In this document: piece after piece, positions 20,117 to 22,310 of the stretch
Position numbering within the stretch: position 1 is the first letter of the stretch
Layout: each line of letters opens with the position of its first letter
Source of the DNA: Acidobacteriota bacterium
GTDB lineage: Bacteria; Acidobacteriota; UBA6911; RPQK01
DNA: 22,310 nt
Direction: 5' to 3'
Assembly (NCBI GenBank): GCA_003819755.1
Contig: RPQK01000025.1
Coordinates: 1-22,310 of the forward strand
Position numbers and translations under genes: made by a program
The notes under the pieces: model-generated
Databases searched by the model: none
The model's input: only the letters and a program-made list of their open reading frames with translations
What the model was told of the DNA's origin: nothing

Positions 20117-21304
20117 TTAAACATCAAAAACCAGCAGCGAGGTCTGCGGAGGGGTTGTGACCTCCGGTCCATTCACGCCAAAATGAACGTTAATCTCGCT
20201 TCGCACCCCGAAGTCGTCGAGGTAGATACCAGGTTCAATCGTACAGGCAACGCCGGGGAGGAAGCTCCGCGTGTCGTGGGTTTCAAGGTTGTCGAAATTG
20301 ACGCCGTTCCCGTGGACCTCGCGCCCGAGCGAATGGCCGGTCCGGTGGCAGAACTTGTCGGCGTACCCGGCTGCCCTGATCACCTCTCGAACGGCATCGT
20401 CCACCTCCCAGCCTTGCGGATAACAGCCTGACTGGGTGGACTGTTTCAGAAACTCGACACCCCGATCTCGAGCCCGACGGACGACATCAAATACTTCCGT
20501 GATCTGCTCAGACACTGTCCTTCCGTAAAACGCTGTCCAGGTGATATCGGCGTAGACCGCATCGGCCCCGACCGGTTTGGCCCACAGGTCAATGAGCAGG
20601 AAATCACCCTTACGCAGAGCAGCGTAGGAGGATTCGGAGGGCGAGTAGTGCGGGTTCCCGGCATTGCCGTTGACAGCGACAATCGGGGGCGAATCGCAAA
20701 TAAGCCCTTCTTCCTCGAATCTCCGCTGCATGAACCTCTGGATTTCCAACTCGGATGATGCTCCCTTTTCGGACAGGTCGGCTGCTCCCTGTCGAAACGC
20801 CTGTTTGACGATCGCGGTGAGGATTGCCGCGGTGGCCCGGTGTTGATCCGCCTGTTCCGTAGTCCACCGGGTCTCGAACTGCTGGACCAGATCCGCAGAC
20901 GAGACGACTTCTGCGCCGCAGGCTCTGACCAGTTCGACGGTCCCCGCATCGACCTTTGAGACGTAAGGCACGGCGCTTTCCGGCGAGTACTGCATTGCAA
21001 CCTCTTTTGCGGAGGCGAGGAGCTGTTCAAGATGAGAACGGAGTTCCTGCCAGCGCAGGTAGACCAGCTTGTGCCCCGGCAGGTGGTCAAGCATTCCCGA
21101 TTCGATCCGGTGTACCAGTTTGATCGGTTCACCTTGAGCCGGCACGAGGTAGAACCAGCGTCGAGTGGCATGGTAGGTGGGACCGAACCCCAAAATGCTG
21201 ATCCCGATCGGGTCATTGGAATGGAAGCCATAGAAAAGCCAGCCGGGCACTCGGGCGGCCGAAAGGGCTGACTGGACCTGTTCGATGAGATTCGTTGTTT
21301 TCAT
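20117..21304 (-). CDS. M24-family metallopeptidase (Xaa-Pro aminopeptidase-like)
   Basis: The 395-aa product has an N-terminal creatinase-like domain (about 1-145) and a pita-bread M24 catalytic domain (about 150-395). All five metal ligands are recognisable: Asp239 (LIDLWAKP), Asp253 (YADITWT), His324 (HRTGHSLGREVHG), Glu357 (CTIEPGIY) and Glu370 (VRSEINV). A cytoplasmic aminopeptidase or dipeptidase that acts next to proline is the likely role. No signal peptide is seen. ATG 21304 overlaps the stop of plsC in an ATGA arrangement, so the two genes are translationally coupled on the minus strand. The stop is 3 bp from the long palindrome. Confidence 0.92.
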   Translation of the reverse strand: MKTTNLIEQVQSALSAARVPGWLFYGFHSNDPIGISILGFGPTYHATRRWFYLVPAQGEPIKLVHRIESGMLDHLPGHKLVYLRWQELRSHLEQLLASAKEVAMQYSPESAVPYVSKVDAGTVELVRACGAEVVSSADLVQQFETRWTTEQADQHRATAAILTAIVKQAFRQGAADLSEKGASSELEIQRFMQRRFEEEGLICDSPPIVAVNGNAGNPHYSPSESSYAALRKGDFLLIDLWAKPVGADAVYADITWTAFYGRTVSEQITEVFDVVRRARDRGVEFLKQSTQSGCYPQGWEVDDAVREVIRAAGYADKFCHRTGHSLGREVHGNGVNFDNLETHDTRSFLPGVACTIEPGIYLDDFGVRSEINVHFGVNGPEVTTPPQTSLLVFDV

Positions 21305-22005
21305 GATACCTGCCGGTAACTTTCCAAGATTTTTTGGTGGACCGACTCGGCTACAGTCTGCAGGTCGAGATCCTTGTACTCATGATACTCGATCGGATCG
21401 TGGATACGGACTTCTATCTCCCCGGGCTGGATCATGGCCGACCCCCGGGGCAAAAGCCTGTGCGAGCCGATGATCGTCACGGGAACTAACGGAACTCCGG
21501 CATGCTGAGCGAGGAGAAAGCTGCCTCGCTTGAACGGACCCACCGTCTCTCCCCAGGTGCGCATGCCCTCGGGGAACACCACAATCGAGATCCCCGACCC
21601 GGTCTTCCGGCTTGCCGCCTCCAGGGAGTGAACGGCCTGGCGCGGGTTGCGTCGGTCGATGGAAATGTTCCCCGAACGCCTGAGGTGCCATCCGAGGAAG
21701 GGCCACCGGAAAAGGGATTCCTTCGCGACGAAGCGGAACTGAAAGGGGAGATAGGCCAGAAAGACCCAGATATCGAACATGCTGAGGTGATTGGCGGCCA
21801 GGATGTAAGCACGGCCCGGAACAAGATTCTCCAGGCCGGTGATCTGGACCTTCGCCCGGGCAATCGCGAGGATCATTCGAGCCCATAGCACCGCGCATCC
21901 ATGCTGAAGCCGGCCGGTGCCGTCGAACAGCGAGCAGAGAACACTGATTGTTCCCATGAAGATCGTCAGAAAGAGGATCAGCGGGACCCGCCAAATGACG
22001 TTCAT
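21301..22005 (-). CDS. plsC: 1-acyl-sn-glycerol-3-phosphate acyltransferase (PlsC family)
   Basis: This is a membrane-associated acyltransferase that converts lysophosphatidic acid to phosphatidic acid in phospholipid synthesis. Numbered from ATG 22005 (234 aa), it has a hydrophobic N-terminal segment (about 6-27). Catalytic motif I follows: NHLSMFD with His73 and Asp78. Then come RFVAKESLFRWPFLGW, the substrate motif FPEGMRTW at 145-152 (EGMR in place of the usual EGTR) and GVPLVPV. The start is uncertain: GTG 22104 and ATG 22023 are in frame upstream, but the 33 extra residues look unlike the family and run into repeat-like sequence. It is coupled to the M24 peptidase by a 4-bp ATGA overlap; no functional link between the two is known to me. 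Confidence 0.88.
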   Translation of the reverse strand: MNVIWRVPLILFLTIFMGTISVLCSLFDGTGRLQHGCAVLWARMILAIARAKVQITGLENLVPGRAYILAANHLSMFDIWVFLAYLPFQFRFVAKESLFRWPFLGWHLRRSGNISIDRRNPRQAVHSLEAASRKTGSGISIVVFPEGMRTWGETVGPFKRGSFLLAQHAGVPLVPVTIIGSHRLLPRGSAMIQPGEIEVRIHDPIEYHEYKDLDLQTVAESVHQKILESYRQVS

Positions 22006-22116
22006 CTTCGCCAGCACGGCCATCACGAGACATGCTACGGGATGCGAAGAGCGGCGGTCAACCGGCGCGGGGAGGCGCAGGTGCAGGAGCGTTTTTTTAT
22101 CCACGAATTACACGAC

Positions 22117-22129
22117 GCGGCGGAGCCGC
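22117..22129. repeat. Small GC-rich hairpin GCGGC-GGA-GCCGC
   Basis: This perfect 5-bp stem with a 3-nt loop is upstream of plsC on the minus strand, beside a TAATTCGTGG word similar to the tandem at 16530-16566. The function is unknown, and it may be chance in GC-rich sequence. Confidence 0.4.
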
Positions 22130-22161
22130 AACCAAAAGCCTGCCGATGAAGAAGAAAGACA

Positions 22162-22243
22162 GAATGTCGAATATCGAATATCGAATATCGAATGTCGAAG
22201 GAAGGGAAAAGCTGTAGACTCGGCGAATGTCGAAGGAAGGGAA
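22162..22243. repeat. 7-bp tandem (GAATATC) plus 20-bp direct repeat
   Basis: GAATGTC, GAATATC (three times) and GAATGTC form a 7-bp array at 22162-22196. A 20-bp word beginning CGAATGTCGAAGG occurs at 22189-22208 and again at 22224-22243. Translated, the array gives NIEYRISN-like peptides, which I take as repeat translation and not a gene. No inverted arm is visible before the window ends. Confidence 0.85.
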
Positions 22244-22310
22244 GCCTCTCATCTGAACGCTGTCATCGACGAAAACAACCAGCTAATCTCTATATTCGTC
22301 TCCAGCATCA
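22244..22310 (+). pseudogene. Possible 3' part of a four-helix-bundle (S23/IVP-like) gene, cut by the window edge
   Basis: One plus-strand frame at the edge stays open and reads HLNAVIDENNQLISIFVSSI, ending at 22309. The pattern L..hh.E.NqLhsIFVsSI resembles the last helix of four-helix-bundle proteins of the 23S rRNA intervening-sequence family. The sequence just before it in this frame is repeat translation, so either the gene is a remnant or the match is accidental. The evidence is about 20 residues only. Confidence 0.25.

Noticed and set aside
22144..22217. Short frame reading MSNIEYRISNVEG
   Set aside because: It is the translation of the GAATATC 7-bp repeat, not a gene.

Overview
The window is a gene-dense (mostly high-GC) stretch of bacterial chromosome with no phage, plasmid, transposase, CRISPR or rRNA/tRNA genes that I can recognise. 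The gene set suggests an Acidobacteriota-type or related soil/metagenomic Gram-negative lineage: an intact his operon led by a TrpR-family gene, a KorB-type ferredoxin oxidoreductase, a Tat-exported sugar isomerase-like TIM barrel, a secreted MBL-fold protein, a TPR-thioredoxin protein, a GT39-like membrane transferase, and PlsC with an M24 peptidase. This placement is an inference from gene content, not proof.

Layout. 1-213: an 8-bp tandem array. 245-1300: korB (2-oxoacid:ferredoxin oxidoreductase beta subunit). 1474-8581: a HisR/YerC-like regulator followed by hisG-hisD-hisC-hisB-hisH-hisA-hisF-hisIE, in enterobacterial gene order with a monofunctional hisB. Together these carry out nearly the whole path from PRPP+ATP to histidine; only the histidinol-phosphate phosphatase is missing. 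8570-12206 (minus strand): an orphan MlaF-like ABC ATPase with an N-terminal membrane helix, a small hypothetical protein, a Tat-exported TIM-barrel protein and a secreted MBL-fold protein. 12386-13786 (+): RumA-family rRNA m5U methyltransferase. 13802-14782 (-): zinc-independent quinone oxidoreductase. 14835-18158 (+): a HEAT-repeat-like protein, a SAM methyltransferase and a GT-C glycosyltransferase. 18118-22005 (-): PlsC acyltransferase, M24 peptidase and TPR-thioredoxin protein. The right edge holds short repeats and perhaps the 3' end of a four-helix-bundle gene.

The most unusual content lies between the genes. Eight two-armed palindromes are built from short tandem units (7, 8 or 9 bp). 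One arm carries the unit and the other its reverse complement, giving predicted stems of about 12 to 71 bp. Five use the 9-mer GACCTCAAG and its variants, and others use unrelated units, so the architecture recurs while the sequence does not. In this window all eight lie between codirectional genes, and every codirectional gap longer than 60 bp contains one, including two gaps inside the his operon. In three elements, departures from the consensus unit are matched on the opposite arm. Single-armed tandem runs of the same style lie just upstream of several genes, where they seem to supply -35-like or Shine-Dalgarno-like sequence, and one forms the hisR/hisG junction. I regard this simple-repeat hairpin family as the best candidate here for an undescribed system.
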